Part shown: piece after piece, positions 53,972 to 62,810 of the stretch
Layout of the letters: the number at the start of each line of letters is the position of its first letter
How positions within the stretch are numbered: position 1 is the first letter of the stretch
Source of the DNA: Bacteroidales bacterium
GTDB taxonomy: Bacteria; Bacteroidota; Bacteroidia; Bacteroidales; Muribaculaceae
Length of the DNA stretch: 64,000 nucleotides
Assembly: GCA_019416425.1 (NCBI GenBank)
Contig: DXXK01000052.1
Span: forward strand, 1 to 64,000
Direction: 5' to 3'
Position numbers and translations under genes: made by a program
The notes under the pieces: generated by a model
Databases searched by the model: none
What the model was told of the DNA's origin: nothing
The model's input: the letters and a program-made list of their open reading frames with translations, nothing else

Positions 53972-55498
53972 TCATGCCTCCACCTGGTGTACGGCACGCA
54001 GCAGGTCGTTGACGGTCTTGACGGGGTTGAACGTCTCGGCGGGAACCTCCACGAATACGGTGTTCCAGTCGGACATCGCGCCGTTCCACAGACCAGGCAG
54101 CTCCAGCGCCTTGATCTCGACACCCTCGCGGCTCTTCTCCGAGATGAAGCCTGTGGACTTGTCGACATACTTGGTCAGGTCGAACTTCTTGCCCTCGTAG
54201 TCCTTGATGCATACGGCCAGGTCAACCGGGTTGAAGTGGGTGGCATGGCTCATCATGTCCTTCTGCTTCGCGTCGGCGGTATTTATCTGGGTGGACTCCA
54301 GGATCTGCGGGCTGACGGTACCGTCCTGATTGTAGACCAGATACGGGCCACCTCCGGGCTCGCCCTCGTTACGAACCATACCGGCCACGCGCATCGGGCG
54401 GTTCAGCTTGCCGAAGATGTAGTCGGCCTTCTGCCCGCGATCCATCTTGTCGGCCTCGTCGTGCGTGATGCACAGCACGTCGTGCAGGAAAGTCATCATC
54501 GCCTCCAGGTCCTGGTCGGTATACTTGCCGCCTTTCAGCAGCTTGCAGTACTCGTTGGCCTTCTGCTTCAGGGCCACCAGCATGCCACCCAGAATCTTCT
54601 TATAGTAGATGGTCACGCCGCGGTGCAGGTCCGGCACAACGTTGTCGATGTTCTTGATGAAGATCACGTCGGCATCAAGGTCGTTGAGGTTCTCGATCAG
54701 TGCGCCGTGACCGCCGGGACGGAAGAAGAGATGTCCCTTCTCACGGTATGGAGTGTTGTCCTTGTTGGCCGCGACAGTATCGGTGCTGGGTTTCTGGACG
54801 GAATATGTAATCTCGTACTTGACTCCGTAGAACAAGGCCAGCACCTTGGCGGCCTCCTCGACCTTCAGCTTGACCAGCGGCAGATGGTTCTCCGACACGG
54901 TGAAATGCACGCGCACCAGGCCGTTACGGTCAGCAGCATACTGCGCGCCCTCGGCCAGATGCTCCTCGAGCGACGTGCGGGAATCGCCGATGATCTTGTG
55001 GAACTGCAGCAGCGCCTTGGGCAGCTGGCCGTAGTTCAGGCCATCCTTCTCCACCAGCGCGCGAGCCACATCCTTGTAACGGCCCTCATCAATCAGAGTG
55101 AATACGCTCTTGCCGTACAGGTTGACGCAAACGGCGTTAAGATGCGGAAAGAAAGCGAACTTGCCGATGTTGTCGAAGAACTTCTTCATGAACTCATCGG
55201 GCTTGTCGCTTGCGCCGTTGACGAACGCGAACACGTTCTTGAACATACGCGAGGCAGCGCCGCTGGCCGGAACCATCTTCAGCACCGAGCCGCCGTTGGC
55301 GCGGAACTCATCCCAGATCCTGACGGAGCCGGCCTCCATCTCGGGGCTCAGCACGGCGATTCCGTTGCCCGGAGTGGCCGCTGCCTCGATGTTAAGCCAG
55401 GGGAATCCCTTGGCAATCATATCAAGCTGTTCATCCAGCTGTTCAGGAGTGATGCCTTTCTTCTCGAGCAGAACCACATCTACATCTTCGAGTTTCAT
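53972..55498 (-). CDS. DUF4301 protein, nucleotidyltransferase-like
   Basis: This 508-aa cytoplasmic protein has no signal or membrane segment. Several phrases recall UDP-sugar pyrophosphorylases: LKMVPASGAASRMFK near 73 (compare the LxGGxGTR loop), FFRPGGHGALIENLNDLDAD near 260 (compare the uridine-binding PGGHG/PPGHGD stretch), IFIKNIDNVVPDLHR (compare NxDNL) and NEGEPGGGPYLVYN near 385. It matches the DUF4301 family as I recall it. A sugar-1-phosphate nucleotidyltransferase fold is my inference; substrate and activity are unknown. It is a single gene with its own terminator. Confidence 0.8.
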   Translation of the reverse strand: MKLEDVDVVLLEKKGITPEQLDEQLDMIAKGFPWLNIEAAATPGNGIAVLSPEMEAGSVRIWDEFRANGGSVLKMVPASGAASRMFKNVFAFVNGASDKPDEFMKKFFDNIGKFAFFPHLNAVCVNLYGKSVFTLIDEGRYKDVARALVEKDGLNYGQLPKALLQFHKIIGDSRTSLEEHLAEGAQYAADRNGLVRVHFTVSENHLPLVKLKVEEAAKVLALFYGVKYEITYSVQKPSTDTVAANKDNTPYREKGHLFFRPGGHGALIENLNDLDADVIFIKNIDNVVPDLHRGVTIYYKKILGGMLVALKQKANEYCKLLKGGKYTDQDLEAMMTFLHDVLCITHDEADKMDRGQKADYIFGKLNRPMRVAGMVRNEGEPGGGPYLVYNQDGTVSPQILESTQINTADAKQKDMMSHATHFNPVDLAVCIKDYEGKKFDLTKYVDKSTGFISEKSREGVEIKALELPGLWNGAMSDWNTVFVEVPAETFNPVKTVNDLLRAVHQVEA

Positions 55499-55572
55499 AA
55501 TACTTCCTAATTATTGATTACGTGTTATTGTTATTCAGGTTACTCTTCAATATCTATACTTTAATATTGACG

Positions 55573-56058
55573 TCAATACTTAATCTTGTCGGGATCCGCG
55601 GCCCACTTCTCGAAAGCGCGGATTGTCTCCTTGCCGTCGACATGTACCGTCGGGAGCCTGCGCTCCGTACGCGACCGCTTCAGCTCGTCGTAGATGAACT
55701 TGTCGCTGAAATCGATGGCCTCGGCGTCCTCCTTGGTGTTGCCGAAGTATATCTTGCTGACTCCGGCCCAGTAGAGTGCCGACAGACACATTGGACAGGG
55801 TTCGCAGCTGCTGTACATCACACAGCCCGACAGCTGAAACGTCTGCAGCTCGCGGCATGCATGACGGATGGCGTTCACCTCGGCATGCGCCGTCGGGTCG
55901 TTGTCGTTCGTCACGGAGTTCACGCCCGTGGCGATGATCTCGCCGTTGCGCACTATCACGGCTCCGAACGGACCGCCGCCGTTGTCGATGTTGTCCAGCG
56001 ACAGCTTCGCGGCCATGTCCATGAATCTCTTATCATATTCCTCGCTCATGTCTTTCAT
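55573..56058 (-). CDS. Cytidine/deoxycytidylate-family deaminase, probable guanine deaminase
   Basis: This 161-aa zinc-dependent deaminase has the HAEVNAIRHACREL motif (zinc His and catalytic Glu) near 58 and SSCEPCPMCLSALYWAG near 88 (two zinc Cys). Phrases GGGPFGAVIVRNGEIIATGVNSV and IYFGNTKEDAEAIDFSDKF match the GuaD group, which converts guanine to xanthine. It lies 20 nt after the lipoprotein gene on the same strand. Substrate preference is inferred; a tRNA adenosine deaminase is less likely given the C-terminus. Confidence 0.9.
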   Translation of the reverse strand: MKDMSEEYDKRFMDMAAKLSLDNIDNGGGPFGAVIVRNGEIIATGVNSVTNDNDPTAHAEVNAIRHACRELQTFQLSGCVMYSSCEPCPMCLSALYWAGVSKIYFGNTKEDAEAIDFSDKFIYDELKRSRTERRLPTVHVDGKETIRAFEKWAADPDKIKY

Positions 56059-56078
56059 AGCTTAAATCAAGGGTTCCT

Positions 56079-56843
56079 TTATTTCGCAGTATCCTCGGGC
56101 TGCGCGCCGGACTCGGCGTTGCCGTCCTGCTTAATGTGCTGCTGCAGCACCTGGATCTTGCGTTCCAGCATCGGTATGCGCGCCCGCAGCATGTTGATCT
56201 GGCGTAGCGCGGCGTAGTATTGGTATGTCGCCATTATCATCTTGGCGTAATCCGCCGGCATGCGCCATGCCTTGACGGGACGTCCGCCGTTCAGATAGGA
56301 TACGGTAATCTGGTTCAACTCGTTGTCGGCTATCAGCTGTCCTACCTTGTCGGCGTCTGTACCGTCGAACATCACGGTGTTGAGCCCGTCGGCCATATAG
56401 TTCAGTCCCTGGTCCGGTGCGACCACATCGGTGGTGACGGTCTCGTCGGCGGCGGTCACCGACACCTGGTCGAAGCGGATGCCGATCAACGCGCCGATCA
56501 GCTCGAACTGGCCGTTCTCGGCCAGACGCGCCATCAGACATGTTCCCGTGGGAGGATACTTGCCCACAAAGTCAGTATATATCGAGTAGGGCGCCACCTC
56601 GCGGTCGTTGGCCACGGTGGTGAAATCACGGCTCCATGTCAGCCTGTTGTGGTCCTCACGCTCGATGGAATTACGGCATGAGTCGATCTCCATCCTCACG
56701 GCCATGACGGAATCCTGCAACGCGGCGTTGTAGGCCGCTACGGCATCCTGACTGTTTCCCTTGCCGCCGCATGCTGCCAACGTCACTGTCATTGCGACAA
56801 TGGCGCAGGCGGTTATATCTCTAATCAGTAATTTCTTCTTCAT
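56079..56843 (-). CDS. Predicted lipoprotein of unknown function with C-terminal coiled coil
   Basis: This 254-aa protein has a signal peptide and lipobox (LAAC, Cys near 25). A mixed domain follows (about 70-195), and a helical section near 210-240 (LRQINMLRARIPMLERKIQVLQQ) is likely a coiled coil. I do not recognise a family motif. It lies upstream of the deaminase on the same strand and is divergent from the porin gene; the shared 124-bp gap holds the porin promoter. Location at a membrane is supported, but function is open. Confidence 0.75.
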   Translation of the reverse strand: MKKKLLIRDITACAIVAMTVTLAACGGKGNSQDAVAAYNAALQDSVMAVRMEIDSCRNSIEREDHNRLTWSRDFTTVANDREVAPYSIYTDFVGKYPPTGTCLMARLAENGQFELIGALIGIRFDQVSVTAADETVTTDVVAPDQGLNYMADGLNTVMFDGTDADKVGQLIADNELNQITVSYLNGGRPVKAWRMPADYAKMIMATYQYYAALRQINMLRARIPMLERKIQVLQQHIKQDGNAESGAQPEDTAK

Positions 56844-56932
56844 TCCTAACGATGTCTATAGTGTACTTCTATTATATAAACGGAAGCATAGGGCTAAAGT
56901 TACATCAAGTATGCGCTACACGCTCAACTTAT

Positions 56933-56963
56933 TTTGATATTCGGCGAAAAGTTACTAACTTCG
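56933..56963 (+). promoter_or_regulatory. Promoter of the porin gene
   Basis: TTTG (56933-56936), a 19-nt spacer and TAACTTCG (56956-56963) match the consensus with one mismatch. It ends 4 nt before the GTG start, so the mRNA would be leaderless. Confidence 0.75.
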
Positions 56964-56967
56964 CAGT

Positions 56968-59049
56968 GTGAAAGCACGAAACCATTATGCAAGACGCATC
57001 AAGGCACTGTCCGCACGTGCCGGAGGCGTCCTCGGGAGTGTGACCGCCCTGTTGGCCGCATTCCTGATGCTGTGCGTTCCGGCCGCTACGGCCCAGACCA
57101 GAGGCCAGGACAGCGGCCAGACTACCGAGAAGAAATATTATCCCCCGGGTTCGGCATGGACGCTGGCCACACAGTTGGGCATCCATGAGCCTTCCACCAT
57201 CGACACGTTGCAGTACGATTACCAGAGTCAGTTCGTGCCGGCCATGACCTACGACGCCTACGCCACGACCGGCCAGCTGACCGGTCCGGGACTGAGCATG
57301 ATATATTTCGACCGTCCGGAACCGAGCTCCTTCTTCTTCAACGACGCCATCCAGCCCTGGATTCCATCGTTCCGAAAGACCAAGTTCTACAACGTCTACA
57401 TCCCGATGACGCTGTTGAGCTACAACTTCTCCACCGGACGCGAGATCCATTCGGACCTGCTTCGGGCCGAGTTCGCCGGGAACGTCAACAAGCGTATCGG
57501 CATCGGCGCTAATTTCACGTACCCCTACACCAAGGGCTGCTACACCGACCAGGCCGTTAAAGGCACCAATTTCGGACTGACATTCTACTACAACGGCGAC
57601 CACTACCAGACGCAGATGTTCTACAACCAGTACCGGCATGTGAACAAGGAGAACGGCGGCATCACCGACGATCTCTACATTACGGACCCTGCCGCCGTGC
57701 AGGGCGGTGTCGACCATATCGATTCCAAGAGCATACCGGTGCGTCTGTCGGATGTCCACAACATCCTGAACGGCCAGGAGTTCTACATGACCCATGCCTA
57801 CTGTCTGGGATTCTACCGCGACATCACGCAGCCGGGCGACACGATCGAACGCCGGGAGCTGGTACCTGTGACAAAGTTCGTCTACAGTTTCGACCTGGAC
57901 CGCAACAAGCGTCGGTTCCTGTCGCGCAACGCCACTAAGGCCGCCGAGTTCTGGGAGCATACCTACTTCAACGGCAACGAGACCGACGAGAAGGATCATC
58001 ATCTGTCCATCCGCAACACGTTCGGAATCCAGATGATCGAGGGTTTCCAGAAGTGGTTCCCGTTCGGTCTGTCGGCCTGGGTAACCTACGATTACGACCG
58101 TTACAGTTACGACCAGCTGCTGCCGGCCACGGATACCGACGGCAATCCGGGGTCCGGCTCGGAGGACCTGACTCCCCTGCCGGAAGGTTTTGATTCCAAT
58201 CCAAAGGCTAACCGCAGCCGACTGTGGGTCAGCGGACGTCTGGAGAAGCAGAAGGGCAAGGTGATCCGCTACTTTGCCGACGCCAGGTTCGGCTTGTTGG
58301 GCGATGCCATCGGCGAGGTGGACGTGCGCGGCAACTTCACCACACGGTTCCGGCTGGGCAAGGATACGGTGGAGATCGCCGCCGAGGGCTTCTTCAAGAA
58401 TCTGGAACCGGACTGGACATTGCGGCATTACGCAGGCAACCATTTCGTCTGGAACAACAATTTCGGCAAGATCCGCAGCTTCCGTGCCGGTGGCCATCTC
58501 TATATTCCATGGACACGCACCCGTATCGGAGTAGATTTCGAGAATGTCCAGAATATGGTCTATTTCAACTCGGCATGTCTTCCGGAGCAATATGGTGGAT
58601 CGGTCCAGGTGTTCTCGGCGCGTCTGGACCAGGAGCTGAGATTCGGTATCTGGAACTGGAACAACCGCATCACGTATCAAGCCACGTCCGACAAGAACCG
58701 TCTGCCGTTGCCTGAGCTGTCGGTCTACAGCAACATGTTCCTGCAGTTCAGGATCGCCACTCTCCAGGTTCAGTTGGGCGTCGACTGCGACTATTACACG
58801 CGCTACCGCGGCATGCTGTACCAGCCGGCCACGATGTCGTTCCATGTTCAGGGCGACAACGCCAAATGGGTAGGCAACTATCCGCTGTGCAACGTCTATC
58901 TGAACTGCAAGCTGTACAAGACTCGTTTCTTCGTGATGTGCAGCCATGTGAACCAGGGCTGGTTCAGCCGCGACTACTTCTCGATGCCCGGCTACCCCGT
59001 CAATCCCCGCCAGCTCCGCCTGGGCGTCAGCATCGACTTCGCAAACTGA
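56968..59049 (+). CDS. Putative outer-membrane porin (Porin_10-like)
   Basis: This 693-aa protein has a signal peptide (basic KARNHYARRIK, hydrophobic TALLAAFLMLCV, AATAQ cleavage) and a beta-barrel-like sequence with alternating aromatic residues to the end (LRLGVSIDFAN). Phrases such as LLSYNFSTGREIHSD, FTYPYTKGCYTDQAVKG, GLTFYYNGDHYQTQMFYNQ and NKENGGITDDLYITDP match the putative porin family of Bacteroidota as I recall it. The start is GTG; an in-frame TAA lies 12 nt upstream, so no earlier start exists. Its substrate is unknown. Confidence 0.85.
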   Translation: MKARNHYARRIKALSARAGGVLGSVTALLAAFLMLCVPAATAQTRGQDSGQTTEKKYYPPGSAWTLATQLGIHEPSTIDTLQYDYQSQFVPAMTYDAYATTGQLTGPGLSMIYFDRPEPSSFFFNDAIQPWIPSFRKTKFYNVYIPMTLLSYNFSTGREIHSDLLRAEFAGNVNKRIGIGANFTYPYTKGCYTDQAVKGTNFGLTFYYNGDHYQTQMFYNQYRHVNKENGGITDDLYITDPAAVQGGVDHIDSKSIPVRLSDVHNILNGQEFYMTHAYCLGFYRDITQPGDTIERRELVPVTKFVYSFDLDRNKRRFLSRNATKAAEFWEHTYFNGNETDEKDHHLSIRNTFGIQMIEGFQKWFPFGLSAWVTYDYDRYSYDQLLPATDTDGNPGSGSEDLTPLPEGFDSNPKANRSRLWVSGRLEKQKGKVIRYFADARFGLLGDAIGEVDVRGNFTTRFRLGKDTVEIAAEGFFKNLEPDWTLRHYAGNHFVWNNNFGKIRSFRAGGHLYIPWTRTRIGVDFENVQNMVYFNSACLPEQYGGSVQVFSARLDQELRFGIWNWNNRITYQATSDKNRLPLPELSVYSNMFLQFRIATLQVQLGVDCDYYTRYRGMLYQPATMSFHVQGDNAKWVGNYPLCNVYLNCKLYKTRFFVMCSHVNQGWFSRDYFSMPGYPVNPRQLRLGVSIDFAN

Positions 59050-59206
59050 TTCCACGAAACCAAAATCAACATAATTTTGACTGCGCAACCAGGACTATGA
59101 ACTATTGAAGAAGTTTAAACTTATTATAATAAAGTTACGGAATTTTTCCCAACTCACAAATGCAAACTCCACGACTGGGGATGCGGCAGTTGGACATAAG
59201 AAAAAG

Positions 59207-59241
59207 AAGGTGTGTCAAAATCCACATTCTTGACACACCTT
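59207..59241 (-). terminator. Terminator of the serpin gene
   Basis: AAGGTGTGTCAA (59207-59218) and TTGACACACCTT (59230-59241) form a perfect 12-bp stem with an 11-nt loop. On the minus strand it is followed by CTTTTTCTT. Confidence 0.88.
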
Positions 59242-59301
59242 CCAATGATTTCAATGATTCAGTTCCTGATTGACTTCCCGCTATTGTTTCTCAGGTTCGA
59301 A

Positions 59302-60512
59302 TTATAACTTGTTGATTACGCCACAGAACAAGGTGGCGCCGGTACTTTTTTCCTTAATCGAGTAGAGGAAAGGCCTGTCAAATATGAGTTCAACCAGTTC
59401 GATTAAAGGACTGATAAGACCTCCCGAGCCGGTGACGGTTGCAGCCTTCGTACCATTCTCATCAACCTCGATTACCGTGGCCTGTAAGATTGTCCCTAAC
59501 CTTGGATTCTTTTCCGATATCAGGCTGTAGTCTGTTTCTTTCAGAATATGGTTCTTACCCATAGACAGAAGCATGTCGTTCACATTGAACTTGTATGCCG
59601 CCTTGAATCTGGGCAGCCTCAGTGTGACTTTTAATACCTTTGGACTTTCGGGTGTTTCTCCGTTAAGTCTTGCTTCGATGACTTCCGAAACAGTCTTGTC
59701 CTTGGCCGGAAGCTCAAGTTCCATATAGAAGTTCCCGTTTCCATATGGAACCTGAATGCTCTGCGAGTATTCATCCTCGCGGTAGTTGCTCAGGCCCTTG
59801 GTCTGGTACATCATCGGTACGGTGTTTCCACTGCCGTCGGCATTATGGAAATATTTGTTCTCTGTCTTCTTCGGATCAAACTTCTCGGACCATTCTCCAT
59901 AGAAATACATGGCGTTGTAGAGTGCCATGTCGACATTCCTTAATGGTTCTGACAGGAAGTTGTTGATCATGCCTTTGTCTTGTTGGTGCACCACTTGTTG
60001 ATTCTCTTCATCGCCGCGTCCGAGTCCAGCTGCTCGGTGTTAAGTTCGGCATTGTAGCCTGCCTTGATTGCCTCCTGGTATTCCGGTTTTGGTTGGAACC
60101 CCTTGTTGAACCATAATGAGTTCGCTATCTCCAGCGTGACTTTTCTGTCTGCGCCCCGGAGATTGCGGTCAACCTTGTCCATACAGGAATTGAGCTCATC
60201 AATGTTCTCCACGCCCAGCAGATCCATTATCTCGTCCAGGGTCTCGCCCTGTGCTCCGTTGGCCAGCATGCCAAGCGCGTATGTCAGGCTGAGAGGACTT
60301 TCCACAGTGTTCAATCCTGCATTGTAGGTTGTTTTCAGCATTTTGTATCCCAGGTCATTGCCATTGGCAACAATCTCCTGTTCCGACCGTGTCAGCGGTA
60401 TCGGCTCGTACGGCGCATCAGTGTCGTTGCCGGAGTCGCATCCTGTCAGACAGAGGAGCAGAGCAGTTCCCAGAGCCAGAAACACTCGCTTACAGAGTGA
60501 ATTAGTATTCAT
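59302..60512 (-). pseudogene. Serpin lipoprotein gene with a single-base frameshift
   Basis: The first frame (60512-59967) encodes a lipoprotein signal (LCLTGC) and a serpin N-half (NTVESPLSLTYALGMLANGA, LEIANSLWFNKGF). It stops after INKWCTNKTKA. The other half continues at once in the -1 frame, from GMINNFLSEPL near 59978 to 59302, and includes NAMYFYGEWSEKF, the hinge DENGTKAATVTGSGG and DRPFLYSI. Joined, they give a complete serpin of about 400 aa. No slippery heptamer is present at the junction, so a one-base deletion or a sequencing error is more likely than recoding. Serpins are suicide protease inhibitors; the reactive loop is near 59430-59380 (minus). Confidence 0.9.
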
Positions 60513-60598
60513 AGGCCTATATGTTTATTGATTTTAAATGATTTAGTATTTACTATGCTGTTGTTGGAGTTGAGACGGGAGTCTGAATCTCCATGTGA

Positions 60599-60751
60599 TC
60601 ATTTATTGGCAAAATCGACAGCTTCTTGATTTCCCGAGATTGCCATCTGAGACTCCGGTTGCGACTGGGAGCTGGGCGGTTCCCAATCGGATGTACATGC
60701 TGATACAGACACGGCAGCCGCCAGCATATATGATAATAATCTCACATTCAT
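60599..60751 (-). CDS. Small lipoprotein (50 aa), possible serpin remnant
   Basis: An ATG at 60751 opens a 50-residue frame: MNVRLLSYMLAAAVSVSAC is a signal peptide with a good lipobox (VSAC). It is followed by a Ser/Gln/Pro linker (TSDWEPPSSQSQPESQ) and ISGNQEAVDFANK before a TGA. The last part resembles the first helix of secreted serpins, so it may be a truncated serpin copy; it could also be a real small lipoprotein. It is upstream of the serpin on the same strand (86 nt) and behind a promoter. Base composition is similar to nearby genes in the coding part. Confidence 0.65.
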   Translation of the reverse strand: MNVRLLSYMLAAAVSVSACTSDWEPPSSQSQPESQMAISGNQEAVDFANK

Positions 60752-61041
60752 GGTTTTGTTCAGTTTTTGTGTTGTTTATCAATTATGTGGAATCAAGTCT
60801 TAATTACCTTGCGGAGGCACATTCTGTAGTCCAATTTCAATTCTTGATATCGTCAGACTTATTAAATCGCTTGCCGTATAAAGTAAATCGCACAAAATTA
60901 TTTTAATTTTTTTGAAAATGCAATTTTATTGCCATAATTTAAATATGTTGTTTAATCATATTATAAAACATTCATTCTCCATCTTTAGACAACTCTTCCA
61001 CACGAATGCTACAACCCTGATAAGCAACTAATATTCAAAAA
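60752..61041. other. AT-rich region upstream of the small lipoprotein
   Basis: This 290-bp stretch is very AT-rich. It contains the minus-strand promoter at 60893-60924 and no coding frame I can support. The plus-strand frame running through 60595-60906 has no recognisable features and overlaps the small lipoprotein in antisense. Confidence 0.6.
60893..60924 (-). promoter_or_regulatory. Promoter of the small lipoprotein/serpin unit
   Basis: On the minus strand it reads ATTG (60924-60921), a 20-nt spacer and TAATTTTG (60900-60893). The start would be near 60887, giving a leader of about 135 nt. Confidence 0.7.
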
Positions 61042-61599
61042 AAATAAGATACACGGACATATAAGAATGGCTATGGACTCCTGACTTTGTCGTTGCGTCA
61101 CCCGGAAACACTCTCCAAAACAGCACTCTTCTGAAATTGATCATAAGATGTCTTAGTCGTCCGGTTTACTCGTTGGAAGGCGCGCAAAGCCGCAAAGGGG
61201 GTCGTGGGATGATGTGTCAACCCGGCCATCCGGAGTGTCGGCGCTCCTGCCGAGGCCGCGATGGAATCGGGATTCCCGACGCAAAAGGCGCTAAGCCATC
61301 CGGACGGCTTGGCGAAATCCGCGTTCGAGGTTATCCATAACCCTTCGCGAGCTTGGCGCGGGCAAGTGAATCCATCAGGCTGCGTGCCGCACCGACTTCC
61401 ATTGAAACTTTTTTTGAGAACGACGCGGAGCCCTTTGCGGCTTTGCGCGCCACCATACGTTCCGGCAAGCAGCGTTGCGTCACCCTGAACCATCCTTCGT
61501 TTATCTATTCTCCTGATACTCAATCAAGATATTGTTCCGATACGTTGAAGTGACGAAGTCAGGAAATAAGATACACGGACATAAGAATAGCTATGGACT
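61042..61599. repeat. Nested-repeat element: direct repeats around an inverted-repeat core
   Basis: Direct repeats of 36-38 bp (61042-61079 and 61564-61599; AAATAAGATACACGGACAT at the start and GCTATGGACT at the end) flank a 476-bp core. The core begins with CCTGACTT (61080-61087) and ends with AAGTCAGG (61556-61563), directly next to the repeats. Inside is a perfect 21-bp inverted repeat (61179-61199 with 61431-61451) and a 13-bp direct repeat CGTTGCGTCACCC (61091-61103, 61473-61485). The centre is GC-rich against AT-rich flanks. Both strands have open frames across it, but none looks like a protein. A non-autonomous mobile element or dispersed repeat is likely. Confidence 0.7.
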
Positions 61600-61652
61600 G
61601 ATTCCATTATCAAAAAGAATCAGCCCATTGCTAAATGTCTTGAAGAGAATCC

Positions 61653-62612
61653 TTACTTGGTGGCGAGTTTGATCTTGAGGTTGGCGAGCATGTCCTGGGT
61701 CATGGCGTCGAGGTCGTACTCGGGCTTCCAGTCCCATTCCTGACGGGCGCAGGAGTCGTCCAGACTGTCGGGCCAGGAGTCGGCGATGGCCTGACGCAAC
61801 GGATCCAGCTCGTACTCCATCTTGAAACCGGGAACGTATTCCTTGATCTTGTTGTAGATGATCTCCGGATCGAAGCTCATCGAGGCGATGTTGAACGAGT
61901 TGCGGTGCTTCAGACGCGTCGGGTCGGCCTCCATGATCTCGATGGCGCCGCGCAATGCGTCCGGCATATACATCATGTCCATGAACGTGCCTGGCTTCAG
62001 CGGACACTTGAACTTCTCGCCACGCACGGCGGAGTAGTAGATGTCAACGGCATAGTCCGTGGTACCGCCGCCGGGCAGCGTGGTGTAGCTGATCAGACCC
62101 GGGAAACGAACCGAACGGGTATCAACACCGAAACGGCGGGCATAATAGTCGGACAGAAGCTCACCTGTGACCTTGGTCACGCCATAGATTGTCTCGGGAC
62201 GCTGGATGGTGTCCTGCGGAGTCTTGACATGTGGAGTTGTAGGGCCGAACGAGCCGATGGAACTGGGAGTGAACACACCGCAGCCATGCTCGCGGGCCAC
62301 CTCCAGCGTGTTGTACAGACCGTTCACGCCGATGTTCCACGCCATCTGCGGACGCGCCTCGGCGACGGCCGACAGCAGCGCCGCCAGATTATAGATGGTG
62401 TCTATGTTGTACTTCTTGACCGTATCCGCGATCTGCTGCGGATTGGTGATGTCTACTACTTCAGCGGGGCCGCTCTCCAGCAGGACGCCCTTGGGCGCCG
62501 CGCTGGGGATGTATCCGCAGACAACATGGTCCGGGCCGTAGATGCCACGCAGTTTCATGATGAGTTCCGAACCTATCTGGCCGGTGCCTCCGATAACAAG
62601 AATATTCTTCAT
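61653..62612 (-). CDS. L-threonine 3-dehydrogenase, SDR type
   Basis: This 319-aa NAD-dependent enzyme of the extended SDR (epimerase-like) fold oxidises L-threonine to 2-amino-3-ketobutyrate. The NAD loop VIGGTGQIGSEL is at residues 5-16, with NLAALLSAVAE near 76, SSIGSFGPTTPHVKTPQD near 117 and the YxxxK pair in ETIYGVTKVTGEL near 142. RFPGLISYTTLPGGGTTDYA near 169 is characteristic of SDR-type threonine dehydrogenases, as opposed to sugar epimerases. It is divergent from kbl, which uses its product. Confidence 0.93.
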   Translation of the reverse strand: MKNILVIGGTGQIGSELIMKLRGIYGPDHVVCGYIPSAAPKGVLLESGPAEVVDITNPQQIADTVKKYNIDTIYNLAALLSAVAEARPQMAWNIGVNGLYNTLEVAREHGCGVFTPSSIGSFGPTTPHVKTPQDTIQRPETIYGVTKVTGELLSDYYARRFGVDTRSVRFPGLISYTTLPGGGTTDYAVDIYYSAVRGEKFKCPLKPGTFMDMMYMPDALRGAIEIMEADPTRLKHRNSFNIASMSFDPEIIYNKIKEYVPGFKMEYELDPLRQAIADSWPDSLDDSCARQEWDWKPEYDLDAMTQDMLANLKIKLATK

Positions 62613-62682
62613 CTTCCTGTGAAATGTGTTCTGGTATCAGGTATAGTCTAATTGGGTTGCAATGGATTGCACCATCACGATG

Positions 62683-62732
62683 CAAAAATAATGAAAAAAT
62701 GATAGCAATCCAAGAATTTTTTTGTAATTTTG
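62683..62732. promoter_or_regulatory. Divergent promoters of threonine dehydrogenase and kbl
   Basis: TATTTTTG on the minus strand (62690-62683) serves the dehydrogenase, with a weak -33 (CTTG, 62714-62711). TAATTTTG on the plus strand (62725-62732) serves kbl, without a clear -33. The two upstream regions share the 34 bp between them, so one regulator could act on both. Confidence 0.6.
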
Positions 62733-62810
62733 AAAAACGAGAACCGCGAAGGGCTCGCAGGCGATTCCACAAGACCCCAGCGACACCGGACCGGACTAAA
62801 TTCTGATATC

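Noticed and set aside
59960..59995. Programmed -1 frameshift in the serpin gene
   Set aside because: The junction reads AAG ACA AAG GCA TGA with no X-XXY-YYZ slippery heptamer and no obvious downstream pseudoknot. A one-base loss is simpler.
60595..60906. 103-codon plus-strand frame
   Set aside because: It overlaps the small lipoprotein frame and the minus-strand promoter in antisense and has no features of a protein family.
61098..61523. Open frame of 141 codons (minus) and shorter plus-strand frames across the nested-repeat element
   Set aside because: The frames run through inverted repeats on both strands, have no recognisable domain or signal and no promoter. They are best explained by the GC-rich repeat itself.
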